Assembly: GCA_050694275.1 (NCBI GenBank) | Contig: JBOGXF010000196.1 | Location: 1-21,677 of the forward strand | DNA length: 21,677 nt | Reading direction: 5' to 3' | Source: JBOGXF01 sp050694275 | GTDB lineage: Bacteria > Actinomycetota > CADDZG01 > WHSQ01 | Shown: one piece after another, positions 1 to 7,049 of the stretch | Position numbering within the stretch: the first letter of the stretch is position 1 | How the letters are laid out: every line of letters begins with the position of its first letter | The notes under the pieces: generated by a model | Database searches by the model: none | Seen by the model: the letters and a program-made list of their open reading frames with translations, nothing else | What the model was told of the DNA's origin: nothing | Position numbers and translations under genes: made by a program

Positions 1-27
1 CCTAGAGGGGCGCGTGGCGACCACTCG
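1..27. repeat. 45-bp palindromic repeat, copy 1 (cut by window edge)
   Basis: This is the right-hand 27 bases of the element found complete at 10238-10282 and 18641-18685. It ends in the shared block GCGCGTGGCGACCACTCG. It matches the inverted third copy at 25 of 27 positions. It lies 11 nt beyond the stop codon of the minus-strand phosphofructokinase gene, so it would be in that gene's 3' untranslated region. The left arm that would close the hairpin is outside the window. Confidence 0.75.
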
Positions 28-38
28 GCGCAGGAGGG

Positions 39-1070
39 TTAGCCGAAGAAGACTTCGGCGGTCTCGTAGAGCTCGGGGTCGAGTGTCTTCAGCTCCCCAA
101 CCGCCTCGCTGATTGGAACGCGCACGATGTTGGTGCCCTGGAGCGCGACCATCTTTCCGTAATCGCCGTCGTTGGCCGCGTCGACCGCCGCGATCCCGAA
201 GCGCGTCGCGAGCACGCGGTCGTACGCGGTCGGCGATCCCCCTCGCTGGATGTGGCCGAGGATCGTGACCCGGGTCTCGAAGCCGGTGCGGACCTCGATC
301 TCCTTCTCGAGCATCACGCCGATGCCCCCGAGCCGAACGTGGCCGAACTCGTCGGTCGGGGCCTCCTCGGTGATCTCCTCGCCCTCGGCAGGCGTCGCGC
401 CTTCGGCGACCACGACGATCGAAAAGGTCCGCCCGCGCTGGTGCCTGTGGGTGATGTGGGCGCAGACCTCGTCGATGTCGAAGGGCCGCTCCGGAACGAG
501 GATCGCGTCGGCGCCCCCGGCAATGCCCGCGTAGGTGGCGATCCAGCCCGCGTGGCGCCCCATGACCTCGACGACCATCACTCGGTTATGCGACTCGGCG
601 GTTGTGTGTAGCCGGTCGATGGCGTCCGTGCAGATCTGGACCGCGGTGTAAAAGCCGAACGTGAAGTCTGTCGCGTTGAGGTCGTTGTCGATCGTCTTCG
701 GCACCCCGACGACGTTGATCCCCTCGGAGGTGAGCTTGTCCGCGACCCCCAGGGTGTCCTCGCCCCCGACCGCGATGAGACACTCGATGTTCTCGGCCGC
801 CAGGCTTTCCTTGGCCCGCTCTACTCCTCGCTCGACCTTGAACGGGTTGGTGCGAGAGGACCCGATGATGGTCCCGCCCCGGTGCAGGATCCCGGACGTG
901 TTGTCGGGCGTCAGATGCATCACCTGGTTCTCGACCACCCCTCGCCATCCGTCCTGGTAGCCCACGATCGAGTGCCCGTACCGGTTCACGCCCTTGCGCA
1001 CGACTCCCCGGATGACGGCATTCAGGCCGGGGCAGTCCCCCCCGCCGGTCAGGATCCCGATCCGCGCCAC
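39..1070 (-). CDS. pfp: 6-phosphofructokinase, probably pyrophosphate-dependent
   Basis: This 343-residue group A phosphofructokinase interconverts fructose 6-phosphate and fructose 1,6-bisphosphate in the cytoplasm. Visible motifs are the phosphate-binding GGGDCPG (9-15), the catalytic PKTIDND (124-130) and MGRHAGW (170-176). Two positions point to the phosphoryl donor. GGED (102-105) has Asp where ATP enzymes carry Gly104 (E. coli numbering). PKTIDND has Lys where ATP enzymes carry Gly124. In this family Asp plus Lys is the known signature of PPi use, as in the Amycolatopsis enzyme. The start is GTG, with AGGAGG (1075-1080) four bases upstream. A PPi enzyme would make this step reversible, serving glycolysis and gluconeogenesis. 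The donor is inferred from residues; the family is certain. Confidence 0.93.
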   Translation of the reverse strand: MARIGILTGGGDCPGLNAVIRGVVRKGVNRYGHSIVGYQDGWRGVVENQVMHLTPDNTSGILHRGGTIIGSSRTNPFKVERGVERAKESLAAENIECLIAVGGEDTLGVADKLTSEGINVVGVPKTIDNDLNATDFTFGFYTAVQICTDAIDRLHTTAESHNRVMVVEVMGRHAGWIATYAGIAGGADAILVPERPFDIDEVCAHITHRHQRGRTFSIVVVAEGATPAEGEEITEEAPTDEFGHVRLGGIGVMLEKEIEVRTGFETRVTILGHIQRGGSPTAYDRVLATRFGIAAVDAANDGDYGKMVALQGTNIVRVPISEAVGELKTLDPELYETAEVFFG

Positions 1071-1178
1071 GACGCCTCCTCTCCAGGACTCCCACAGGGC
1101 TCTCCTTTGGGCACCTACGGTCTACCCGGTCGGGGCGATCCGCTCAATTCACCCACCCGCGAGGCCGACACATAGGGA

Positions 1179-2183
1179 GTGAAACGCTCAAGACCGACGG
1201 CCCGCGTCCTAGTGGCCGCGGGGCTCGCCCTCACCGGCGCCCTGGCGACCACACAGTCGGCGACCGCAACCGACATCGCCACGTTGCGCGACCGCGCTCA
1301 GGTAATCGCCGATGAGGTCAGCGGCCTCGAGCATAGGCTCGCGGGGCTGCGCGATCGGAAATCGGTGCTCGACGACCGCATCGTCGCGACGACCCAGCAG
1401 ATCGGTCTTCAGGAGCTCGAGATCCGCGACTTCGAACGGAAGCGGGCCGCGGCGATCGACCGGTACGTCGAGAGGGCACGCGAGGCATACATGACCGGTC
1501 CCACCATGCGCATCGCTCTCATCCTTTCCGCCCAGAGCGTCGACGACATGTTCGCGCTCGCCGAGGCACAACAGGAGGTCGCCTCCCTAGACGCCGGCGC
1601 TCTCGAAGAGCTGCGTGTCTCGGTCGCGGCGGCCGAGGCCGCGCAGGCTCGTCTCGATCGCCGAAAGCAACAGCTCATTGCCGACCAGGCGAAGGTCGAA
1701 GCCGTGGAAAGCGACATGACCAGCGCGATCGCCGATCGTCGCGCGACGCTCGAATCCCTCAACGCCCAGATCGAGGAACTCGAACGCGAGGCCCGCGCCC
1801 TCGCCGCGGTGACCGCCAACCCGGACCAGTCTTTTCTCGAGCTGCTCACCCCCTCGGGACCGTCGTCCGGAATCCCCAAGGGCTTCGCCGGCACCGGCGT
1901 CACATTCGAGGGCGTCGCGTCGTGGTACGGCCCCGGGTTCGAGGGCAATCCGACCGCGTCCGGCGACATCTTCGATCCGGATCTCTTCACCGCGGCGAGC
2001 AAGGAGCTGCCGCTCGGAACCTGGCTCTACGTCGAGCACCAGGGCAGAGGGGTGGTGGTCCTGGTCAACGACCGGGGTCCCTACATCGACGGGCGGATCC
2101 TCGACCTCAGCCGGGCGGCCGCGTTCGAGATCGGCATCACCGGGCTCGGTTGGATCGAGGCGGAGATCATCCTCAAGGTCTGA
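1179..2183 (+). CDS. Secreted coiled-coil protein with C-terminal RlpA-like double-psi beta-barrel
   Basis: The 334-residue product starts with a Sec signal peptide (basic residues 2-9, hydrophobic 10-24, likely cleavage near ATA-TD at 30-31). Residues ~33-205 are a long, nearly unbroken coiled coil. Its centre (RAREAYMTG and ILSAQSVDDM, ~99-124) resembles the PcsB/RipC-type coiled coils of FtsEX-dependent wall hydrolases. Residues 244-334 are an RlpA-type barrel with GVASWYG (245-251), TASG (259-262), NDRGP (297-301) and RILDLSRAAA (306-315). RlpA enzymes are lytic transglycosylases acting on peptidoglycan. Here the usual Glu after ASG is Asp263 and the usual His of AAH is Ser274, so activity is uncertain. 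The start is GTG; AGGGAG lies almost against it, which is poor spacing, but this start gives a proper signal peptide. Confidence 0.85.
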   Translation: MKRSRPTARVLVAAGLALTGALATTQSATATDIATLRDRAQVIADEVSGLEHRLAGLRDRKSVLDDRIVATTQQIGLQELEIRDFERKRAAAIDRYVERAREAYMTGPTMRIALILSAQSVDDMFALAEAQQEVASLDAGALEELRVSVAAAEAAQARLDRRKQQLIADQAKVEAVESDMTSAIADRRATLESLNAQIEELEREARALAAVTANPDQSFLELLTPSGPSSGIPKGFAGTGVTFEGVASWYGPGFEGNPTASGDIFDPDLFTAASKELPLGTWLYVEHQGRGVVVLVNDRGPYIDGRILDLSRAAAFEIGITGLGWIEAEIILKV

Positions 2184-2197
2184 CCGGGCGCATCCCG

Positions 2198-2599
2198 TCA
2201 GCGGAAGCGTTTGAGAAGCGACACCGTCGTTCCGTTAGGCCCCACGTCGATCTCGACCTCGTCCATCAGGCCGCGCATGAGATCGACTCCGAAGCCGCCG
2301 TAGTGCGCTTCCGCGTCGGGCACGGTGCGGGACGGATGCATAGTCCGCGAGCTCGACGGCCGAGCGGCGAAATCCTGGACGTAGAAGCGAGCGCCCTCGG
2401 GGTCGATATCCCACGCGATCCGCGGCGGCAACTCCTGGTCGAAGCTCCCGTGCACCAACGCGTTGGTGCACGCCTCGGTGATCGCGACGAGGCAGTCGAA
2501 TCCGAGCGAGGGGTCGATGCCGGCGCGGTTGAAATCCGACCGGATCAGCTTTCTGATTCCGGACAGGCTAGCTTTGTCGGCGACCGGATGCGTGTTCAA
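2198..2599 (-). CDS. RsbW/SpoIIAB-like anti-sigma factor (HATPase_c_2 serine kinase)
   Basis: The 133-residue protein is a single GHKL ATPase domain of the anti-sigma regulatory kinase type. The N box reads EACTNALVHG (42-51, with Glu42 and Asn46 for Mg-ATP). The G1 aspartate is in VQDF (74-77), and the G2 box is GGFGVDLMRGLMDEV (101-115). Relatives bind a sigma factor or phosphorylate an anti-anti-sigma protein. No sigma factor or STAS partner is adjacent, so the target is unknown. The reading frame opens with TTG at 2597-2599, with only a weak GAG-containing ribosome site. It diverges from glpK across 38 bp and converges on the RlpA-like gene across 14 bp. Confidence 0.85.
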   Translation of the reverse strand: MNTHPVADKASLSGIRKLIRSDFNRAGIDPSLGFDCLVAITEACTNALVHGSFDQELPPRIAWDIDPEGARFYVQDFAARPSSSRTMHPSRTVPDAEAHYGGFGVDLMRGLMDEVEIDVGPNGTTVSLLKRFR

Positions 2600-2637
2600 C
2601 CGCTCTATTCTGCTCGGTTTGGGGAGGGTCCTGAGAC

Positions 2638-4131
2638 ATGAGCGAGCTCGTCCTCACCATCGATGCCGGAACCACCGGAGTCAAGGTCCTGGTGCTCGAC
2701 GGGGCCGTCGATGTGAGGGGTCGTGCCTACTCCGAGTTCACTCAGCACTACCCGAGGCCCGGCTGGGTCGAGCACGATCCCGAGGAGATCTGGCTCGTCA
2801 CTCAGCAGGTGATGAAACAAGCCCTAGAGGAAGCAGGGGCGACGGGAGCGGATCTCGCGGCGGTTGGGATCACCAACCAGCGCGAGACGACAGTTCTGTG
2901 GGACCGCCGCACCGGCGAGCCGGTGGCCCGCGCCATCGTGTGGCAGTGCCGCCGGAGCGCGCCGATCTGCGAACGGCTCAAGGCCTCCGGGCTCGAAGCC
3001 GAGCTGAGACGCCGCACCGGTCTTGTGATCGATCCGTACTTCTCGGGGACCAAGATCATGTGGTACCTGGACGAGCTCGAAGGCGTGCGCACGAGGGCCG
3101 AGACAGGTGAGCTCGCGTTCGGAACCGTCGACACGTGGCTCATGTGGAAGCTCAGCGGGGGTCAAGTCCATGCAACCGAGCCCTCCAACGCGTCACGAAC
3201 GCTTCTGTACTCGCTCGAACAGCAGACTTGGGACGAATGGATCCTGGAGCAGCTCTCCATTCCGCCCGGGCTCCTGCCCGAGGTAAAGCCGTCGAGCGGT
3301 GCCTTCGGCGAGACCTCTGTAGATGTTCTCGACAAGGCGGTCCCCATCGGGGGTGTCGCCGGCGATCAGCAGGCCGCTCTGTTCGGCCAGGCGTGCTTCG
3401 AGGTCGGCATGGCCAAGAACACGTACGGCACCGGTTCGTTCGTGCTGATGAACACGGGAGAGGAGAGCGCGCTCTCATCTCACGGTCTTCTGACGACCGC
3501 GGCGTGGGACGCGGGGGCCGGAGTGCGTTACGCGCTCGAAGGCAGCATCTTCGCCACCGGTGCCGCGGTGCAGTGGTTGCGCGACGGGATTGGCATCATC
3601 GACGCGTCGGCCGAGATCGGACCCCTGGCCGAATCCGTTCCCGATGCCGGCGGGACGTATCTCGTGCCCGCGTTCGTCGGGCTCGGCGCCCCTCACTGGG
3701 ATCCCTACGCGCGTGGCGCCTATCTCGGGATCACCCGGGGGACGACGAAGGCCCATCTCGCGCGCGCCGCGATCGAAGCGATGGTGTTCCAGACGCGCGA
3801 CGTGGTCGAGGCGATGGCGGCGGATTCCGGGATGGGGCTACAGGAGCTGCGGGTCGACGGCGGAGCAAGCGTCATGGATCTCATGTGCAGGCTCCAGGCC
3901 GATCAGCTCGACGTCGTGGTGAGGCGGCCGGCCAACCTCGAGACGACCGCGCTGGGGGCGGCCTATCTCGCCGGGCTCGCTACCGGGGTGTGGTCGTCGC
4001 CGGCGGAGATTACGGACGCGTGGAAACCGGCCGCGGAGTTCGAGCCGAGTGCCGACCGGGCCGCGGCCGACGCCGCGTACGAGGGGTGGAAGAAAGCGGT
4101 CGCGCGCTCGAAGGCATGGGCGGAGCGTTAG
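2638..4131 (+). CDS. glpK: Glycerol kinase
   Basis: The 497-residue FGGY kinase phosphorylates glycerol to sn-glycerol 3-phosphate, feeding glycolysis and phospholipid synthesis. The nucleotide loop is DAGTTGVK (9-16). Glycerol-binding residues known from E. coli GlpK are present: Arg82 and Glu83 in NQRET, Tyr134 in DPYFSGTK, and Asp243 in AGDQQAALFGQ. NTYGTGSF and the ATP-binding VDGGASVMD and TTALGAAYLAG motifs follow. Length is as usual for the family. The DAGTTGVK loop, rather than the DQGTTSSR of E. coli, is slightly xylulokinase-like, but the substrate residues favour glycerol. The start is ATG with GGGGAGG (2621-2627) ten bases upstream. The next gene, convergent after 7 bp, is a PlsC-type acyltransferase that could use downstream products of glycerol 3-phosphate. 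Confidence 0.92.
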   Translation: MSELVLTIDAGTTGVKVLVLDGAVDVRGRAYSEFTQHYPRPGWVEHDPEEIWLVTQQVMKQALEEAGATGADLAAVGITNQRETTVLWDRRTGEPVARAIVWQCRRSAPICERLKASGLEAELRRRTGLVIDPYFSGTKIMWYLDELEGVRTRAETGELAFGTVDTWLMWKLSGGQVHATEPSNASRTLLYSLEQQTWDEWILEQLSIPPGLLPEVKPSSGAFGETSVDVLDKAVPIGGVAGDQQAALFGQACFEVGMAKNTYGTGSFVLMNTGEESALSSHGLLTTAAWDAGAGVRYALEGSIFATGAAVQWLRDGIGIIDASAEIGPLAESVPDAGGTYLVPAFVGLGAPHWDPYARGAYLGITRGTTKAHLARAAIEAMVFQTRDVVEAMAADSGMGLQELRVDGGASVMDLMCRLQADQLDVVVRRPANLETTALGAAYLAGLATGVWSSPAEITDAWKPAAEFEPSADRAAADAAYEGWKKAVARSKAWAER

Positions 4132-4138
4132 CCGCCGC

Positions 4139-4870
4139 TCAGCCTGCGAGGGTCTCCTCGGATAGGACGATGTCGTCTTCGGGGACGCGCGCCGACTCGG
4201 GCAGCGGCACCGTCGCGGTGCGCGACGCGTACTCGTCTTTGTACTCCTGACCGGAGAGCTGCATGATCTCGAACGAGATCTCGTCGGTGATGGACCGCAG
4301 GACGAAGCGGTCTCGCTCCTGGCCCGCATAGCGCGAGAACTCGATCGGGGTACCGAAGCGAACGACCACGGTGGGGCGGCCCCGCAGGCGCGGGAGCTTG
4401 GCGTTCTTCGGCATGACCTTCTCGGTCCCAACCAAGCCGCACGGGATCACTTGCCTGCCGGCCGCCAGCGCGAGCCGAGCGACTCCCGTTCGACCGCGAT
4501 AGAGATAGCTGTCCGGCGACCGGGTTCCTTCGGGATAGATACCGAGCAGCTTGCCGTCCCTCAGCACGTCGAGCGCGATGTCGAGTGACTGTTGCGCCTT
4601 GTTGCCGCCGTCACGCTCGCACGGGATCTGGCCGGCCATGGAAAAGAACCACGAGGTCTTCCACGACTTGAAGTAGTCGGCTTTGGCGAGATAGGTGACT
4701 TTCCGACGCTTGACCACGAGAGGGATGAAAAAGGAGTCGAGAAAGCTGAGATGGTTCGCGGCGATGATCGCGCCACCTTTCTTCGGCACGTTCTCGAGAC
4801 CCTCGACGCGAATCCGGTAAACGATCCGCAGGAGGGGCTTGAGGATCGCCTTCAAGACCCAATAGAACAT
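4139..4870 (-). CDS. plsC: 1-acyl-sn-glycerol-3-phosphate acyltransferase (PlsC family)
   Basis: The 243-residue enzyme carries the PlsC/LPLAT signature. The catalytic NHxxxxD motif is NHLSFLD (39-45, His40 and Asp45). The substrate-binding block is YPEGTRS (112-118). Residues 1-20 form a hydrophobic, amphipathic segment suited to membrane association. The family acylates lysophosphatidic acid at the inner membrane face to make phosphatidic acid. The frame stays open upstream for another 66 codons. ATG at 4870 is chosen because GAGGG (4875-4879) precedes it, and because FYWVLKAILKPLLRIVYRI then begins the protein as in relatives. The C-terminal ~40 residues are acidic and not part of the catalytic core. 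It diverges from the alpha/beta hydrolase gene across a regulatory-looking gap. Confidence 0.9.
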   Translation of the reverse strand: MFYWVLKAILKPLLRIVYRIRVEGLENVPKKGGAIIAANHLSFLDSFFIPLVVKRRKVTYLAKADYFKSWKTSWFFSMAGQIPCERDGGNKAQQSLDIALDVLRDGKLLGIYPEGTRSPDSYLYRGRTGVARLALAAGRQVIPCGLVGTEKVMPKNAKLPRLRGRPTVVVRFGTPIEFSRYAGQERDRFVLRSITDEISFEIMQLSGQEYKDEYASRTATVPLPESARVPEDDIVLSEETLAG

Positions 4871-4916
4871 TCGTCCCTCTTCCGTTGACCCTGGCTGCCC
4901 GGTCCCCAGGGGCATC

Positions 4917-4945
4917 ATGTTAGAGACTTGACCGGGACTCGACAA
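4917..4945 (-). promoter_or_regulatory. Candidate sigma70-type promoter for plsC
   Basis: Read on the minus strand, TTGTCG (4940-4945) is followed after 17 bases by TAACAT (4917-4922). Each hexamer matches the sigma70 consensus at four of six positions. The -10 lies about 46 bases from the plsC start. It falls inside and next to a perfect inverted repeat, so the site could be regulated. This is a pattern match only. Confidence 0.35.
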
Positions 4946-4963
4946 TCGGACCAGCCGGTCAAG
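4927..4963. promoter_or_regulatory. Perfect 9-bp inverted repeat, candidate operator
   Basis: CTTGACCGG (4927-4935) and CCGGTCAAG (4955-4963) are exact inverted copies separated by 19 bases. They lie between the divergent plsC and alpha/beta hydrolase genes, overlapping the candidate plsC promoter and ending just before the hydrolase ribosome site. Spacing and position suit a protein-binding operator; an RNA hairpin in the hydrolase leader is also possible. Confidence 0.45.
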
Positions 4964-4982
4964 TTTGCCCGAGGAGGCGCGC

Positions 4983-5756
4983 GTGGAGGAAATCAAGATC
5001 CTGGAGGGGGCCGAAGAATTCACTCTCGGCGACGGTCCGACCGGTGTAGTACTGGTCCACGGGTTCACCAGCAGCCCTCAGAACATGCGGCTGTTGGGCG
5101 ACCACCTCGCCGAGCGGGGCATCGCCGTCGTCGCTCCCCGCCTGCCGGGACACGGCACGACCTGGCAGGACCTCAACACACGCACCGCGTCCGAGTGGAT
5201 ACAGACCGTCGAGGACGCCTTTCTCAAGGCCGCCGCAGAACGCGATGAGGTCTTTCTCGTCGGGCTCTCGTTCGGGGCCGCGCTGGCACTCGAGCTCGCG
5301 GCGCGCTATCCGGATCGGGTCGCGGGGGTCGTGACTCTCGCCGGGTTGGTGCAGACAAGAGACCCGAGACGTTTCTTTGCGCGCGTGATCAAGCGCGTCG
5401 CGAAATCGCTGCCCGGGGTTGGAAACGACATCGCCGACCCCGAGGGGCGCGAGATCGTCTACGACCGGCTCCCCACCGGCGCGGCGCATCAGATGCTCAA
5501 GACGATCAAGCGGGCGCGGCTCGCTCTCCCGGCCGTGCGCTGTCCGGTGTTGATCATGCACGGCCGGGGTGATCACACCGTCCCACCGTGGAACGCGACC
5601 GTCATCCACGACACGGTGTCGTCGGACGATAAGGAGCTGGTGTGGCTCGAACGCTCGTACCACGTCGTGACTCTCGACCACGATCGGGACGAGGTCTTCG
5701 AGCGCACGTACGACTTCATCAAGAAGCGCGCGAAGAAAGCAACAAATGCCGTCTGA
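4983..5756 (+). CDS. Alpha/beta hydrolase (carboxylesterase / monoacylglycerol lipase-like)
   Basis: The 257-residue serine hydrolase resembles Est30-type carboxylesterases and monoglyceride lipases. The oxyanion-hole motif is VHGFTSS (25-31) and the nucleophile elbow is GLSFG (Ser96). The acid is Asp197 in HGRGDHTVP and the base is His227 in SYHVVTLDHD. The triad order and spacing are normal. No signal peptide is seen, so it is probably cytoplasmic. It would cleave short-chain or monoacyl esters; the true substrate is unknown. A longer frame could begin at a TTG six codons upstream, but GTG at 4983 is preferred because GAGGAGG (4971-4977) lies five bases before it. Its last 11 bases overlap the next gene's start, so the two are translationally coupled. 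Confidence 0.87.
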   Translation: MEEIKILEGAEEFTLGDGPTGVVLVHGFTSSPQNMRLLGDHLAERGIAVVAPRLPGHGTTWQDLNTRTASEWIQTVEDAFLKAAAERDEVFLVGLSFGAALALELAARYPDRVAGVVTLAGLVQTRDPRRFFARVIKRVAKSLPGVGNDIADPEGREIVYDRLPTGAAHQMLKTIKRARLALPAVRCPVLIMHGRGDHTVPPWNATVIHDTVSSDDKELVWLERSYHVVTLDHDRDEVFERTYDFIKKRAKKATNAV

Positions 5757-7041
5757 GCACGTCAGCCTCGAGGGCCACATCATCGATTCGCTGACCCTTC
5801 CCAAGGTCCTCGACGAGATCGTGGACCAGGGCGCGGCCTATGAGCTCGTCGAGCTGCGGCTCGGGATCAAGCACGAGGACACGTCCTTCGCCCGCATCAA
5901 AGTCACGACATCGTCGGAGGAGGAGCTCACCAAGCTCATCGAGCGTCTCCGTCAGCACGGGGCCAACCCCGAGACGATCGAGGACGCGCGGCTCGTCGAG
6001 GCCGACGTCGACGGGGCGTTCCCCGCCGGCTTCTACTCATCCACCAACCTCGAGACCGAGGTCCGGATCGACGGTCAGTGGTTGCGCGTCGAGCATCCGG
6101 AGATGGATTGCGGCATCGTCGTCGAGGCCGGCCGTGCTCGCACCATTCCGATGGGCGAGGTCGAAAAGGGAATACAGATCGTCATGGGCGGCCTGGGGAT
6201 TCGAGTCACCCCGCTGGAACGGCCGCTCGGCGAGGCGCGCCAGGCCTTCGAGTTCATGTCGTCGGATGTGTCGAGCGAGAAGCCCAAGGCGCTCCTGGTG
6301 GAACTGGTCGCCAACCAGATGAGAGAGGTGCGGGGACGCGGCCGGCGCATCCTGTGGGTCGCCGGCCCGGCCGTGGTGCACACGGGATCCGGTCCCGACT
6401 TGTGCGCCCTCATCCGTGCCGGCTACGTCAACGCCTTCTTTGCCGGAAACGGCCTTGCGGCTCACGACATCGAGTCGCACATGTTCGGGACTTCGCTCGG
6501 CGTCTACCTCGCGCGGGGCATCCCGGCGGAGCACGGACACGAGCACCACATCCGCGCGATCAACGAGATCCGACGCCACGGCAGCTTCAGGGCGGCCATC
6601 GACGCCGGCATCTTCAAGGACGGAGTTATCTATCACCTCGTCACGCATGGCGCCGACTACGTGCTCGGTGGAAGCGTCCGGGACGACGGGCCGCTGCCCG
6701 AGATCGAAACCGACATGCTCCAGGTGCAGCGCCGGCTGCGCGACATGATCTGGGGGAAGAGCGACGACGACCTGGTGGGTTACTGCATCGTCGTGGGCAC
6801 GATGCTTCACGGGATCGCCACCGGGAACTGCCTCCCGGCCTCGGTGCCGCTCGTGTGCGTCGACATCAACCAGGCCACAGTGACCAAGCTGATGGACCGC
6901 GGGTCGTGGCAGTCGATGGGGATCATCACCGACGTCGGCCTCTTCATCCGAGAGCTCGCCGAACGCCTCGCGCCGGACGAGATCGAGCGTCCGAGCAAAG
7001 ACGCCGACGTGCGCGCCGCCGGCTCCCGCACCCGCCGCTAA
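5746..7041 (+). CDS. TIGR00300/LOR-SDH domain protein, archaeal ornithine cyclodeaminase-like
   Basis: The 431-residue protein matches the LOR/SDH (TIGR00300) family. Residues ~5-95 form the LOR/SDH domain, with GHIIDSLTLPKVLDEI (10-25) and DTSFARI (45-51). The C-terminal half carries a nucleotide-binding-like block, VAGPAVVHTG (205-214), then FAGNGLAAHDIE (232-243) and FGTSLG (247-252). A methanogen member of this family is known to convert ornithine to proline and ammonia. Cyanobacterial ArgZ/AgrE has a related C-terminal half. That function is only inferred here, because the true reaction of bacterial members may differ. ATG at 5746 overlaps the end of the hydrolase gene by 11 bases. The gene is tail to tail with the cDPGS-like gene, 8 bases apart. 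Confidence 0.82.
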   Translation: MPSEHVSLEGHIIDSLTLPKVLDEIVDQGAAYELVELRLGIKHEDTSFARIKVTTSSEEELTKLIERLRQHGANPETIEDARLVEADVDGAFPAGFYSSTNLETEVRIDGQWLRVEHPEMDCGIVVEAGRARTIPMGEVEKGIQIVMGGLGIRVTPLERPLGEARQAFEFMSSDVSSEKPKALLVELVANQMREVRGRGRRILWVAGPAVVHTGSGPDLCALIRAGYVNAFFAGNGLAAHDIESHMFGTSLGVYLARGIPAEHGHEHHIRAINEIRRHGSFRAAIDAGIFKDGVIYHLVTHGADYVLGGSVRDDGPLPEIETDMLQVQRRLRDMIWGKSDDDLVGYCIVVGTMLHGIATGNCLPASVPLVCVDINQATVTKLMDRGSWQSMGIITDVGLFIRELAERLAPDEIERPSKDADVRAAGSRTRR

Positions 7042-7049
7042 CTCGCGGT

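Noticed and set aside
4885..4890. TTGACC hexamer as a -35 for the alpha/beta hydrolase gene
   Set aside because: No -10-like hexamer lies 16-18 bases downstream on that strand.
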